Source of the DNA: Ailanthus altissimus
Lineage: Eukaryota; Streptophyta; Magnoliopsida; Sapindales; Simaroubaceae
Length of the DNA: 64,000 nucleotides
Assembly: GCA_946807835.1 (NCBI GenBank)
Contig: OX327703.1
Span: 9,307,501-9,371,500 of the forward strand
Reading direction: 5' to 3'
Below the pieces are notes generated by a model, which saw nothing but the letters and a program-made list of their open reading frames with translations, was not told the DNA's origin and did no database searches. This document shows positions 1 through 12,641 of the stretch, in pieces (the first letter of the stretch is position 1; each line of letters begins with the position of its first letter). Both the position numbers and the translations under genes were made by a program.

Positions 1-928
1 GAGATATAATTTCATGAGTCGTAGGAACATATATTTGTAAGATGGAATCTAATAAATAATGTCCACCTAAGTTGTTTGCAGTACTTGATCATTTGAATCT
101 GTGACCGCAGTTTATTCAATAAGTTATTTATTGAATAATAATATTTATTTGTAAATTTATTTACAAATATAGATATATTAAAAATGATCATTAGAGCATT
201 CAATAACTTATGGGCAAATAAGTAATTAAAGAGATAAGATATTAATTAAAGAGGTAAGATATTTTTTTCTATAGCCTAGCTTTAATTATGAACATTAATT
301 AGAAAGTCAATTAAGTGGTTATTATTGGTCTAAAGACCAAACTCAATTTAATTAAATAGAGTTTTAATTAAATAGATTTTTACTTAATAATATGGGTTAC
401 TAGAATACAGTCATGCTTTTAGCGGAATAACCTGGAGTTAACTTAGAAGAACTGATGTATCATGAAAGGATTAGGACTAGGCCTTTTAAGTTGAAGTTAG
501 AAAGCCCATGGGTCTCGTAGCCCCTCTACTATTTCAAATTCTAATTAAACTCTAATTTCCTAATCCTAATCTAATTCTAAATACTCAATAGAGATTCTCA
601 TATATATAAGAGGTATAAGTAGTAAACACAATAATAGCTATAACCAGAAAAATTCTTTTTACGTATTTATACGTGGAAAAAGAATTTGGCTATTACCCTT
701 CTCTTAGATTTAGATATTAGTAATTTTAGAGATTAAAAAAAGATCCACGTGCCTACACACGTTGAGTTTGAAGATTGAGGATAGTAGAGAAGATTCAGCC
801 AATCAATTTAAAATTTATCATAACGAGAAATTGAGGTAATCTTCTATCCCTATACCTGTAATTATGAATAAGACGATCTGGCTTCCACTAAATTTATTTT
901 ATTAAACAAAAAAATTTATTTACTACCA
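1..928 (+). repeat. 5' LTR of the copia element (partial)
   Basis: This is a direct repeat of the distal two thirds of the 3' LTR. It ends in CA at 928, followed after 5 bases by the primer binding site. A TATA-like tract (TATATATAAG) near 600-610 is placed as expected for the LTR promoter, and the 3' copy has a similar tract near 10320. About the first 500 bases of this LTR lie outside the window. Confidence 0.85.
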
Positions 929-933
929 ATAAC

Positions 934-945
934 TGATATCAAAGC
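934..945 (+). other. Primer binding site, initiator tRNA-Met type
   Basis: The sequence TGATATCAAAGC differs from the usual plant copia site TGGTATCAGAGC at two positions, both G-to-A changes. It starts five bases after the 5' LTR end. This supports both the LTR boundary and the element's orientation. Confidence 0.7.
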
Positions 946-1641
946 CACCTTATTTCATATTACCTATATACTTTATTTTATATATGGTAGTAATTTTTTA
1001 TTACAGCACCAATTGCATATTTTATCTATATTTGTTGTTTTTACTAATTATATAATGAATGGTTATTCTCATAATATTTTATGTTAGAGATTTGTTTGTA
1101 TTATTAGGAATTATAATAAGAGGGGGTAATGAAATAATATAATAATTTTCCCTTTTGGACTTGGTAATTTTCTTTATATTTCTTTATAAGCCCATTAAAT
1201 TGCTTAGGGTTTTTATTTGTAATCTAAAGAATATATATTTTTATTATTTTTGTTGAATAAAAATAAATTTTAAAAATTGAAATTGAAGAGCCTCGCAAGT
1301 TACCACTTGTTCGTGGCGGCTGGCCACTAGCTCGTAAAAGATGACGATCTCCAAAGGCAACGTATTCTATGTTGATAAGCTTATAGGATCATTGATTGGC
1401 TCACTGTTGGTGGCAACATTCGGCGGTAGCAAATGGAGGAGAGAGGAGATGTTGTCAGCGATGGCCAGCCAGTTGCTCATAGTTTCACAGCCAACGTTGT
1501 CTGAAGCTAGTGACAAGCTCTGATGGTCTCTTCTCAATATCAAGCGACGGTTGGAAGCATAGCCGTATTGATGAATGGTGACTAAAACCATGGGCAAACA
1601 AAGAGGGCTAAGCGGATAGGGAGAACATGTGGAGTTAGGTT
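946..1641. other. Copia leader, part 1: no gene seen
   Basis: AT-rich untranslated leader between primer binding site and nested solo LTR. A more GC-balanced patch at about 1285-1620 gives short open frames on both strands, but none resembles a known protein. It may be leader sequence or a fragment of another element. Confidence 0.4.
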
Positions 1642-3907
1642 TGTTGGGATTTGTGCTTACGTGCCATCCCTTTTATGTATAATATTTGATTTATGTTTAT
1701 ACATTTATGATTTCAATATATCACTAATTATTTTATTTACAAATATGGTAAGATTCTTGTAACATTTTAGACATTGTATGATCTGAAAGAGTTTAGATCT
1801 AATCTAAAGAAGTTTAGATCAGAACTAAGAGTCAGTAAAATCTAAAGCGTTAGAGCCTTGTCTGAAATAGGACAAAGACCTAAGAATATATTAATAATGA
1901 CATAGTTGCAATGGGTTGCAAATGGTGTTAGAAAATGTCGTTATGCAAATATGTTCTTAAATTTAATGTTCCTGATCTATCTTTACTAATGCAGGTCTGT
2001 TAGTGAAGACCTTAATATATATAGATCTGTGTATATCTATATCTGGATAGTCCAGATGGTTAGTCTTAGCAGACCATGAGTTTAGCGGAAACTCGTATAA
2101 AGATACAAGTATTCAGTAAGGACTAAATATTGAACAGACTCACAAAGATCTCCAATAGAAATTCCATAATGCCGTCAATGGAGGATCTTTCGAGTTGAGT
2201 AGTATTCGTGGTCCTTAGACCTGAGTGCCACGGTGGACTTATGAGTGATCCACCATACTTTAGTTCCACACATGTTAGATACCTTTCATGATCTGACTGC
2301 TGGGTGTCGCTGGGTATGGTTCGATGCTCATAGAGTCCGATGTGTACAGATATAGGATCCATCAACTCAATTGGGTGAGTAAAATATCCTGCAACTCCAA
2401 GATTGTATTTCAGAAAGTCTTATGGCCATAAGCAGACATCCAAGAATTAATTTTATTCTTAGGAAAATAATATCGTAAAAGTGTTTACGGATATTATTTA
2501 TTGAAATACAAATCTAGAGATAAGTTTATGGTTGAGCACATAAAGACTTGACGGTGTTGATTTATATCTCCGCTCTTCTAGGATATTTATGATGGAAGGA
2601 TTATACGAATATGTTATAACCTCAACTTGTATGGTCTAATGCGCCATTTTGTAATATCTGTAACATGTGTGTGGGACATTGGTCACAGACGTATTAAATA
2701 GTTTCATATGACAAATCGGACATTGACCTAGAGAGTCTCACAATATGAAGTGTACTCGTTGTGCACTGGGGCAGTGAATTGGATTGAATAATTGATCCAA
2801 CAATTTTCAGCAAAATAAAAAATGTTTCAAGGTTCCTTTTATTATTCACTTGTCAATAATTGAAAGTAAAACACATTATTGGTTTACAAGAGTTGTTAAC
2901 CAATAAGAAATTGACGAGTGACATAATCTTGTTCCATAAATAATTTACCATGTATTTACTTATTTACCTTGCTTGGTAAATACATTTATGGTAAATGTAA
3001 ATATTCAAAATAGTTTTGAATTATTAATATTTTATATATTAATCAAATTATTATTATTAATTGGAATAAGTGGCAAACACCATTTACTAATGGAGAATGC
3101 ACTTGTTATTAATAATAAGGAATGTTGACCACTTAGTAATTCTTAAATGATGCAGTAAGGAAGTGGTAAAACCACATAACATTGATTAAATGCCATTTAC
3201 TCTCTAAAAATTGATTCAAATGGTTGAATCAAATTGGTGAGTGAAAAATATGATAGATTAATGTTTGTAATGGTAAACATGGTTAAGTGGTGGTGGAGCA
3301 CTAAGAGAAATCATTCTTTGCACTTAAGAAAGAATTGAAAGAGTTCAATTGGTGTAAGAAAGAGTGATTTTCGTTCAAGGAGAAAGAAGAGAGAATTGAG
3401 AGCATTTCCTAAGTGTTTTTCTCAAAGTGTTGAGAGAAAATACAAAGGCTTACCAAGGTTCAACATAAAGAGTTGTAAAGAACAAAAGAAAACTCTTAAC
3501 TCTTCTCATCTCTTGGTAGTAATCACTCATATAGACAAATTATTTTAAGTGTTAAAACAATCCTTTGCTGGAATTTCAAGGCTGACAATCTAGCTTTACA
3601 ATCCCACCGAATTTAGTTGTGAACTAGAATTGTACAAGGGAACACTTCAAGGTGAGCTCAACAAATTGAAACTTGGAGTTCTTGAATAATTGTAAAGCTA
3701 CCTTCATAACCGGGTAGGTTATTTATTTGCTATTCATTTTATATCATGCATGAAATATATATGAGATATATATGTACTTGAATGATCATACATGTGATTA
3801 CATGCTTGAATTTGTTACATATTGTATAATATGTATGAATACTTCCGTTGCGTATTTAATTTTTGAAATTATATGTATCTATACACATCACACACCATAT
3901 CACAACA
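1642..3907 (+). mobile_element. Solo LTR (2.27 kb) nested in copia leader, target duplication AGGTT
   Basis: The segment begins TGTTGGGATTTG and ends CACACAACA-like (last bases ACAACA), giving TGTTG/CAACA terminal repeats. It is flanked by AGGTT at 1637-1641 and AGGTT at 3908-3912, a 5-bp target duplication typical of LTR elements. Diverged copies occur at 47645-49810, 50214-52345 and, inverted, from about 63800 to the window end. They share a recognisable core around 2180-2380. No coding domains or second LTR are present, so this is a solo LTR left by recombination. Part of the 3' region (CTTCCGTTGCG near 3842) resembles the distal end of copia LTRs. Confidence 0.88.
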
Positions 3908-3912
3908 AGGTT

Positions 3913-5273
3913 TCCACTAAAAAATATCACTTGCCACCCTCACTGTTTTGATTAATTCTTTTTGGCTAAGTTAGTCTATATTTATTCCAAATTGATCCTT
4001 AAAAGTTTGTAAAACATACAAAAAAGACCTAACATAATTAGTGACTCCACCTAGCCCCCTCCTATTTTGGGTAATTATAGTTTGGACATAAAATTTTGAG
4101 ATATTTACAAATAGGCCCCAATTTTGATCTAAATTTATTTTGGACTAGCCTTTGGGTATTTGCAAATTTGAAATTGGCCTAAACTTCTTTTAATTTTGTT
4201 TCAATTTTATAAAATATATTTGGGTAATTTTGTTAAAATTATTGGGTCTAAAAATATTTTTTATTAAATGTTTTTTCAAAAAGGATCAATAGAAATGTTA
4301 AACCTAAAATATGCCCAATTTATTTTAAAAAATAAATAAGTGGACCAAAGAAAATTAAATGACCCAAAAATCAAGCCCATAAAAGGAGACAAATAAGAGG
4401 AGATAATATTATGGAAGAGTGCAAGTTGACTTTAAGGAAGACTTTAAAGAATTTATGCTTAGTTTTAAATGTTTTTGCTTCTTAGAAAAAATCATGAAGT
4501 ATGGGTTATTTATTTATCTAGTTAATTGATTTGATTGTCATATATTGATTGTCATATAGATTAATGGTGCCACATTCACATGTCCATGCATAAAATATAT
4601 AATTTTCTGTGACAATAATGTTCTAATGGGATTAGGATAAGATTATTGTCATTGTTTTAATATTATATTAATTTATAAATTTGACATGGTCTTATTAATT
4701 ATTTTTATAAAATTAGATATTAATAAGTAGAACGTCATTTTATAAATTAATCGGTATATTAAAAATTAAAAACTCTAAGAATTAAAATATAGAGTGAGAG
4801 AGGGCTTTAAGCATAAAGCCCATGACCTCTATTATTGGTCCTATAATAAGGTAGATTATTATCTTACCTCAAACCTTGTGAGCTCCCTACGAAGGGTATT
4901 AATCAGAACTAGTTACTAGATAGGACTTCCTTAAAGGATAGGTGTAATATAAGACTCATACAAAACTGACTACCTTACTGTGGCTTTTTTAATTGAAAAA
5001 TATAAAGGATTGAAATAATGATTGTACACTCAACTTAAGTCGATTGATATCCTCCCTACGGAGTTCTTGTCAATTAAATCTAAAGGCTAAAGAATCAGTA
5101 GTTTATTACTATTTGATATGAGATATCTAGATAATAATAATAATAAATTAGTACGGTACTAATATGATTCATGACGGATATGACCACCCTATAGAGGCGT
5201 ATTCTGAATGAAAATTAAATTACTGATGCATAATGTAATTAAAGAGTTCTACATAAATGCATTTCATGCATTT
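3913..5273. other. Copia leader, part 2: no gene seen
   Basis: AT-rich noncoding sequence between the nested solo LTR and the gag start. A stretch at about 4780-5230 has the mixed composition of LTR DNA, including two related phrases with CTCCCTACG at about 4890 and 5050. No second copy was found in the window to prove that it is an LTR. Confidence 0.4.
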
Positions 5274-6150
5274 ATGTCTTTATTCAGGCTATTAGCATCC
5301 ATCTTTAACCAAAATAAGTTAACTAAAAATAATTATATGGATTAGAAAAGAAACTCAAACATTGTTCTAATAGCTGAAAAGCACAAATATGTCTTCACTG
5401 AAAAATGCCCTCTTGAACCTAATGAAAAGGCATCTCAAGCAGAAAAAGATGCTTATAATAAGTGGCAACAGTCTGATGAAATAGCCAGTTGTTATAATAT
5501 TAGCTTATTTGTCTAGTACTCTAGCAAAGCAGTATGAGACTATAGAAACAACTGCTTATATAGTCTTCAGCCTTTCAAAGATGTTTATTGATAAAAACAG
5601 GACTCTGAGACAGGCTTCTTTAAAAGAGATCATGAATACTATACAAGGCAAAGAAACTCCTGTGCAAGATCATATATTGAAAATGATTGCACTATTCCAG
5701 CAAGTTGAGGATTTGGGTGGGGAATACACTGGCCAATCTAAGGTCGAGATGGTCCTAGAAACCCTAGCACTCTCATTTCAGACTTTCTTGTTAAACATGT
5801 CAATGCATCAGTTGAATTTTTCATTAACTGAGCTAATGAATTAGCTTAAAGCTGTTGAGGCTATAATGAAACCTGGACTAAGTGTTCATTTGACTAAGGG
5901 TTCATCTTCCTCTTCTAGTCCCAATCCTAAGGGAAAAGATAGTAAGAAGAAAAAGAATAAGCCCAAGAGAACATCTAACTCAGTTTCTGTGCAGATTCAA
6001 CAAAAGGATAAAAAAAACCCAAAGAAAAATGTGTCCAATATGGTGTTAAAGGGCATGAAAGAAATTGTCCAGTTCACTTAACAAAGCTTTCAATAGCTAA
6101 AGGGGCAGCTTCTACTTTAGGTAAAATTATTTTCATTGAGACATATTTAA
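5274..6150 (+). pseudogene. Copia gag (UBN2-type) relic
   Basis: An ATG at 5274 opens a frame with the N-terminal copia gag signature (a NKLT..NY.D motif followed by the basic KRN segment), then an EKHKYVFTEKCP stretch and a UBN2-like domain through about 5860. The frame has a TAG where the family has Trp (near 5342), a one-base insertion near 5497, and another TAG near 5842 where a Gln codon is plausible. The C-terminal basic, Ser/Lys-rich region (5866-6081) precedes a decayed CCHC knuckle. In the family this product forms the virus-like particle. Here it cannot be made whole. Confidence 0.85.
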
Positions 6151-7262
6151 TGGTTGATTCTACTGATTCCTAGATAGTATCTTCTAGAGCCACTAGTCAT
6201 TTTTGTAATTCATTACGAGGGTTCCAGGAAACTAGGCAGCTCAGTAAAGAGAAGATCAGTCTAAGGCTAGGAAATGGTGCAATTATTGCAACCAATGCAG
6301 TGAGAGTTGTTAAACTTTATTTTGATGATTTTATGACTTTAGTATTAGATGATTGTTTGTTAGTACCGAAACTCAAATGCAATTTGATTTCAGTTAGTTA
6401 TTTGAATAAATTTAGTTATTCTATTATTTTTTACTCAACTGTGGTGATCAATGAAAAAAGTAATTTATATGTTCTTGTACACTAGTTAATAATCTATACT
6501 ATATATCCTAAAATCAACTTATTGCATGACACAAAATTGAATAATGAATCTAATCACCATAAGAGGATTAAAGTGACTCCCACTAATTAAACGTATCTAT
6601 TGCATCTACGTCTTGGCCATATTAGTCTAGATAGGATCAAAAGACTGGTCAAAGATGGACCTTTAAGTTCATTAGATATTGAACCAGTACCGGTCTGAAA
6701 ATCCTATATAGAAGGCAAAATGACCAGAAAACCCTTTAATACTAAAGGTAATAAAGTTATTGAAATGTTAAAATTAATGTACTCTGACGTATGTGGGCTC
6801 ATGAGCACACAAGCTAGAAGAGGTTATGAATATTTCATCACTTCTATTGATGATCATTCTAGATTCGATTATGTGTACCTAATGCACCACAAGTCTGAGG
6901 TGTTTGATAAATTCAATGAGTTTTAGGCAAAAGTGGAAAGACAATTAGGAAAACACATAAAGGCACTTTAATCTGATCAAAGTAAGGAATACCTCTATAG
7001 TGAGTTCAAGACCTATTTGTTAGACGATGGGATATTATCCCAGTTGACTGCATTAGGGTCACCCCAGTAAAATGCTGTAGCAGAAAGAAGAAATAGAAGT
7101 CTTCTTGAAATGGTGGGGTTAATTTTGGGTTATTCAACTTTACCCATCTCGTTTTGATATTATGCCTAAGAAATAGCCATGTATCTTCTTAACTTAATTC
7201 CATTTAAATCAGTCCCTAAAACACCTCTAGAAATATGGATATGACGTATACCAAGTTTACAT

Positions 7263-7298
<36 letters not shown>

Positions 7299-9230
7299 TG
7301 TCCAGTTCATATGCTAAAATGGAATACAAACAAGTTAGAATCTAAGTCAGAAGTTTGTTTGTTTGTTGGCTATATCCTAAAGGAACAACAGAAAGTCCTT
7401 TCTATAATTCTCAATATAATAAAGTATTAGTTAGCACTAATGTAATCTTTCTTAAAGAAGACTATATGAAGACTTCAAGCCTAAGAGTAAGATAATTCTA
7501 GTTGAGTTATCTGAAAACTCTAATATTGTGCCTGATAGAGTCAATAAGTTAATTTCCAATCCATATCATAATAACCAGTCAGAGCCAGTTGTAGAACAAT
7601 AACCACTAGTGCTTTGTCATAGTGGAAGGATTATTACATGTCTAACTAGGTACATGTTAATTGAAGAGTCCTTTCAGGAAGTCACTAATGAGCATAAACT
7701 AGATCCCATTATCTATGATCAAGCAATGGTTGATAAAGATACAAACCATTGGCATAAAGCTATGAAATCAAAAATAGATATCATAAATTTCAATAAAGTC
7801 TTGGAACTTGCAGAGAAACCTGAAGGGATAAAATTCATAGAGTGTAAACGGGTCTACAAGAGAAAGAGAATGATAGACAGAAATGTGGAAACCTTCAAAG
7901 CTAGGCTTGTTGCTGAAAGGTACACTCAAAAAGAAAGTATCGATTATAAGGAGACATTTTCACCGGTAGCCTTGCTTAAGTCTATTAGAATTCTCTTATC
8001 CATTAGAGCAAATCTTGATTATGAGATTTAAAAAATGGATGTCAAGATTGCCTTTCTTAATGGTAATCTTAAAGAAGTATCTATATAATACAACCAAATA
8101 GTTTTATAACTACAAACCAAAAGCATATGGTTTATAAACTACAAATATCTATCTAGAACTTGGAACATCAAATTTAATCAAGCAATCAAATCATTTGGTT
8201 TTGATCAAAATCCTGATGAACTTTATGTTTAGAAGAAGATAGATATACAATTGGTGGTTTTTTCTAGTCTTGTATTTAGATGATATACTACTCATTGAGA
8301 ATGATGTAGGAGCGTTATCATTGGATAAAATATAGTTATCTGACTATTTTGATATAAATGATCTAGAAGAGGCTAGTAACATCCTTGGGATCAAAGTATT
8401 AAGGGATCTCAAGTTGAAGATGTTAGGCTTATCCTAAACTTAGTATATTAACAAAATTCTGATCAAGTTTTCCATACATAATTCCAAAAGGGATTGTTTC
8501 CCTATAGATATGAAATTGAGCTATCCAAGTATCAGTTTCCTAAGACAACTGAAAAGATAGGTTGCATGAGAAGTATTCCTTATGCATTAGCAGTGGGAAG
8601 TCTTATGTATACAATGCTAGGTACTAGACTAGATATTTGTTATATAGTTTGAATGATCAATAGATATCAATCTAATCTAGGACTAGAATACTGGACTGTA
8701 GTAAGCATATATTCAAGTACCTTCAAAAAATAAAAGATTATATGCTTGTATATTCTAGTGAAGATTTTATATTTAAGAACATAAGGATACTTGAATTTTT
8801 CTCAAGGTATATGTTCACTTTAAATGGTGAAGTTATAAGTTAAAGGAGTGCAAAACAATCATGTATTGTAGACTCCACCATGAAATTTAAATATGTAGTT
8901 GCATCTGAAGCTACAAAATAGGCTATATAGCTTCAGAAGTTCCTTATGGAGCTTGAGGTGGTACCCAAGGCTTAGATGCCTATTGTTCTTTATTAAGATA
9001 ATAGTAGAGCAACAGTACAGTCTAAGAAATTGAATACCACAAGAGAAGAAAATACATTGAAAGGAAATAACGTTTGGTAAAGGAGTTGTGGAAAAAATGG
9101 TGAGGTCATGGTATCTAAGATTACGTAAGCAGATAATCTAGTGGATCTATGCACCTAAGTCATTGCCAGCAAAGATTTTTGAAACTTATATGAATAATAT
9201 AGGGGTTCAATAGTTACTCAACATGCTTTA
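6150..9230 (+). pseudogene. Copia pol relic: protease, integrase, RT, RNase H
   Basis: Protease remnant near 6150-6260 (the DSGATS-like site is altered). GAG-pre-integrase near 6595-6670 (LRLGH). Integrase core near 6770-7130 with a DDHSRF segment and an AVAERRNR segment holding the catalytic Glu. Reverse transcriptase from about 7700, with FKARLVAERYTQ and ETFSPV motifs and a YLDD box near 8275-8285. RNase H region to about 9230. Stops and frameshifts break every domain, and a (TA)n run interrupts the integrase. The domain order PR-IN-RT-RH fixes the superfamily as Ty1/copia. Confidence 0.87.
7266..7294. repeat. (TA)n microsatellite inside copia pol
   Basis: An uninterrupted TA dinucleotide run of about 14 units lies within the distal integrase region. 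It breaks the reading frame and is probably expansion in an already dead element. Confidence 0.95.
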
Positions 9231-9245
9231 GGGCAAGTGGGACAT

Positions 9246-10649
9246 TGTTAGACATATAATGTTATTTTATGCTCTTAAAACATGTGAGATAACATTTTAT
9301 TTTATTAATAAAAGTTTATTCATACATATGGTTAAGCATACATTGATAAGACCATATTTAACAAAGTATGTGATCTATGTATTAGGCTTATGATACTAAT
9401 ACAAATGGTAAAAATCACAAGTTCTATATAAATTAAATCTAGTTCACAACCATTAATAAAAAGGGTATTGTATTATGTAAGGTTGTAGTTTTTTCGCTTC
9501 TTATAGTGGATGATTTACCTTGATTATCGAAGAGACTTCGAGTAGAAAAACTAGTGTATATGTTACATTGAATGGGACTACTATGAATTGTGATCTGGTT
9601 AACTAAATGCCATAGATGTTAATTCACAAAAGCTTTAATAAGCTTGATTGATCTTAATCCTGAACAAATATTAAACTTACATTCATGCGTTATATCTTTT
9701 GAGTTATCACAGAGTGAGACCAATATAAACTGTCAAAACATTGGTATCTTAGAGATATAATTTCATGGGTCATAGGAACATATATTTGCAAGATGGAATC
9801 TAATAAATAATGTCCACCTAAGCTGTTTGCAGTACTTGATCATTTGAATCTATAGCCGCAGTTTATTAAATAAGTTATTTATTAAATAATAATATTTATT
9901 TGTAAAGTTATTTACAAATATAGATATATTAAAACTGATCATTATAGCATTCAGTGACTTATAGGCAAATAAGTAATTAAAGAGGCAAGACATTTTTTTT
10001 ATGACCTACCTTTAATTATGGACATCAATTAGAGAGTCAATTAAGTGGTCATTATTAGTTAAAGACCAAGCCCAACTTAATTTAAAGGATTTTTAATTAA
10101 ATGAGTTCTTACTTAATATTATGGGTTACTAGAGTACAGCCCTTGACTTTTAGTGGAATAGCTTATGGTTAACTTATAAAAATTGGTGTATCTTGAGATG
10201 ATAAGGACTGGGCCTTTTAAGTTGAAACTATGAAGCCCGCAGGTATTGCAGTCCCTCTACTAGCTCAAACTTTAATTTTCTATTCCTAATCTAATTTTAA
10301 ATAGCCAATGGAGATTCCTATATATACGGGAGGTATGAAGTAGTAAGCACAACAATAACTATAATCAAAAATTTTCTTTAATGTATACATACGTGGAAAA
10401 AGAATTTGGTTATTATCCTTCTCTCAGATTTTGGTATTAGTGATTTTAGAGATTAAGGAAAGATCTACGTGCCCTTACATGTTGAGTTTGAAAATTGAGG
10501 ATAGTAGAAAAGATTACAGCAAGACAATTCAAGATTTGTCATAGTAAAGAATTGAGATGATCTTCATCCCTATACATGTAATTATAAACAAGATGATTTG
10601 ACTTCCGCTGCATTTATTTTATTAGACAAAATATTTTAATCTACTACCA
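9246..10649 (+). repeat. 3' LTR of the copia element
   Basis: Starts TGTTAGACATATAATG right after the polypurine-rich tract and ends CTACTACCA. Length is 1404 bp. The last 900 bp match window positions 1-928 with scattered substitutions and about 30 bp of indels. The bases after it (ATATA at 10650-10654) are the candidate right-hand target duplication, but the left partner is outside the window. Confidence 0.88.
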
Positions 10650-10659
10650 ATATAAACCA

Positions 10660-11370
10660 CCCAAAACATTGACTTTTGTCAGCACTGCCTCAGGACGCAG
10701 TTCAACCACCACCTTAGGTACCCCATTACCAAAACCCTTCGACTGGCCCTCTTTAATAGCAGTCTTTGACGTATCAAAAATTTAAGCAACCATGCCATCA
10801 GCCAACCCTCTTGCCGAGAAGCTTTTTGAACACGAACACTCATTTCAACTCAAATATCATAAGAGAAATAATGATTCCTAGGCTTCTTTAATATCGCTAG
10901 AAGAAAGCACTCCCGATATGAATATTTAAGAAACCACATAATGTACAAAATTCAGGAAGTTTCTCATATTTGAAATCCACCCAAAATAGTCATTCTTAAT
11001 CCCTTAATCTAAAAACAAATCCCTTACGCATGCGTTAATAAATATTAAGCCTAACCCTAATACACATATACTTCCCTGTACAAGACCTACTAGTATTTGC
11101 ATCAACATCTAGAAAAGTCACTTACTTATTTCCTATGATCTTTGCAAATTTCACATTCATATGAATGAAAGGGACATTATATACCTAAAGCTAGACTAGA
11201 ACTGAATGAAATCTTGGATCCTTTGCTCGAGCATCATCCGAAACAATCTCAATCGCCAACAAAACTTACTGAAGCTCTCCATAGCTTAAGCAACAAAATA
11301 CATCTCCAATCCTCCTCCTGAAACTCGGCTAGAAAACATCATCGCGCAGCCTTTGATTTCCATAATGGCC
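10660..11370 (-). pseudogene. LINE ORF1-type relic (DUF4283 plus CCHC zinc knuckle)
   Basis: Read on the minus strand, this stretch carries a VDVDANT-like segment near 11110, then FWVDFKYEKLPEFCTLCGF near 10935-10985. That is the signature between DUF4283 and the zf-CCHC_4 knuckle in plant L1-type ORF1 proteins and domesticated relatives. The knuckle His is Tyr here (CAT to TAT), and several stops and frame changes occur. No reverse transcriptase was found next to it. It is a dead fragment, but whether it came from a LINE or a host DUF4283 gene cannot be decided from this length. Confidence 0.65.
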
Positions 11371-11747
11371 GCATAGTATTTTAAAAAGCATAACATTGAT
11401 AATGTCATCTTATAAAGATCTTAATGAACAGTCCAAACCGCGCTTGTTACGATGTCGATGAATAATATCTTCATTTACACCTAGAACCTCTTCATTATGT
11501 GAGTTATTGCCAAAGTAATTACACCTCATTCATAATGGCTACAAAGAAGAAAAAAAAAACTTGACTAGAAGAGCCTAAATGGAACAATGACGACCTCCAG
11601 AAGAGCCTAAAGAGGAAAACAAATCTATGAAAAAGCTTTTTAGGGATAATTTATAAGGTTGTGGTATAAAATGCTTAGTGTCGTTTAAAATTATTTATTT
11701 CACGTATTGTTTAATTATTATTTATAAGGTAGTAGTATTAATATAAA

Positions 11748-12636
11748 TGTTGGACAAATCACCCTTCTCCCTGTGAGATTAGGTTAAAGTGAAGAACCCT
11801 AGTCAAGTTCAACCTTAAATCTTAACCTCTTTACGCAGTGGAATAACTTGTATATCAAGCAAAATAGCAAGAATTCAAAGCAGAAAATAAAGAGCACAAC
11901 ACACTCACTTACGTGGTTCGGCCAACTACCTACGTCCACAGTGGATCCAAGGATCCTAGCCTCTCTTATTAACTCCTTAGAGATTTTACAAGGAAAACCC
12001 AATGAGAAACCCTCAAAATGACCTAATGTTTAGTGTACCCTTGCTCTACCACAAACAATGAACATTCAAACGACAGTTCCACCCTAGCGCATACAAGCAC
12101 TTAGTGTCTACCCAGTTCTTCCCTCTCTTAGAGTCTCTCTTAATGCTTGATCTCAACTAAATGGTTTACAAGTGTTTGTATAAGAGTTATTTCGTGCCTA
12201 CTAACCCTATTTCTTATTGGAGTAAGAGTCCACTTGTTTTAGAAGTTCTAAACTTCCCAAAACTCAAAATCCGAATCAAAAATGGACTTATCCCTGCTCT
12301 GGTGCCACAGCGCTGCGATGCTGAGCCTTGACACATCCAGCGCTGTGGCGCTAAAAACCTAGCGCCGAGGCGTTGGGCATACCGCCTCCAGTGCTATGGC
12401 TTTGGAGTTCTATTCTAGGCGCTGCGGCGCTCAGCCCTGGGTGCCGTGGCGCTGGCCCTTGTTCTAGCTTTGTGATTTTTCTCGCTTCCTTCTCGTCTTC
12501 GAGTCCCATTTCAATTCCCTTTTTATGTCCCACACGTCTTAAACTTCCCCATACATGTCCCATACGTTGACTCTCTTTTTTATATTCATCTCAATCCTTG
12601 TTCAAACAAGATTGTTGAATCATTAAATCTCCAACA
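11748..12636 (-). mobile_element. Solo LTR (889 bp) with target duplication ATAAA
   Basis: The segment begins TGTTGGACAAATC and ends AATCTCCAACA on the plus strand, so both ends carry the TGTTGG/CCAACA inverted repeat. It is flanked by ATAAA at 11743-11747 and ATAAA at 12637-12641. It contains the phrase ACGTGGTTCGGCCAACTAC (near 11910), which is common near the end of plant copia LTRs and here reads in reverse, suggesting minus orientation. No internal domains or second LTR are nearby. A GC-rich block (12297-12470) lies in the part that is upstream in LTR orientation. Confidence 0.88.
12297..12470. repeat. GC-rich palindromic minisatellite inside solo LTR
   Basis: The phrase AGCGCTGYGGCGCT and variants recur about every 30-50 bp, giving a local GC-rich island in AT-rich surroundings. 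Each unit is close to self-complementary. Overlapping open frames on both strands here are by-products of the composition. Confidence 0.6.
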
Positions 12637-12641
12637 ATAAA

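Larger units (their letters stand above)
1..10649 (+). mobile_element. Ty1/copia LTR retrotransposon, degenerate, 5' end cut by window
   Basis: Positions 1-928 match 9752-10649, and the copia domains lie between them in the order gag, protease, integrase, reverse transcriptase, RNase H, all on the plus strand. The 3' LTR starts with TGTTAGAC just after a purine-rich tract (GGGCAAGTGGGACAT). A primer-binding-site-like sequence follows the 5' LTR. The coding part is broken by many stops and frameshifts, so the element cannot encode its own mobility. LTR divergence, counted by eye over about 110 aligned bases, is about 6 percent, so the insertion is not recent. The leader between LTR and gag is unusually long because another LTR (1642-3907) landed in it. 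The left target duplication is outside the window. Confidence 0.9.

Noticed and set aside
1285..1620. Possible small gene or copia leader relative (shares TTGTCTGAAG with 40829 and 41093)
   Set aside because: The shared string is too short, and no protein family or continuous alignment could be seen.
12351..12570. Overlapping Pro/Gly/Ala-rich open frames on both strands
   Set aside because: They are by-products of the GC-rich repeats in the solo LTR.
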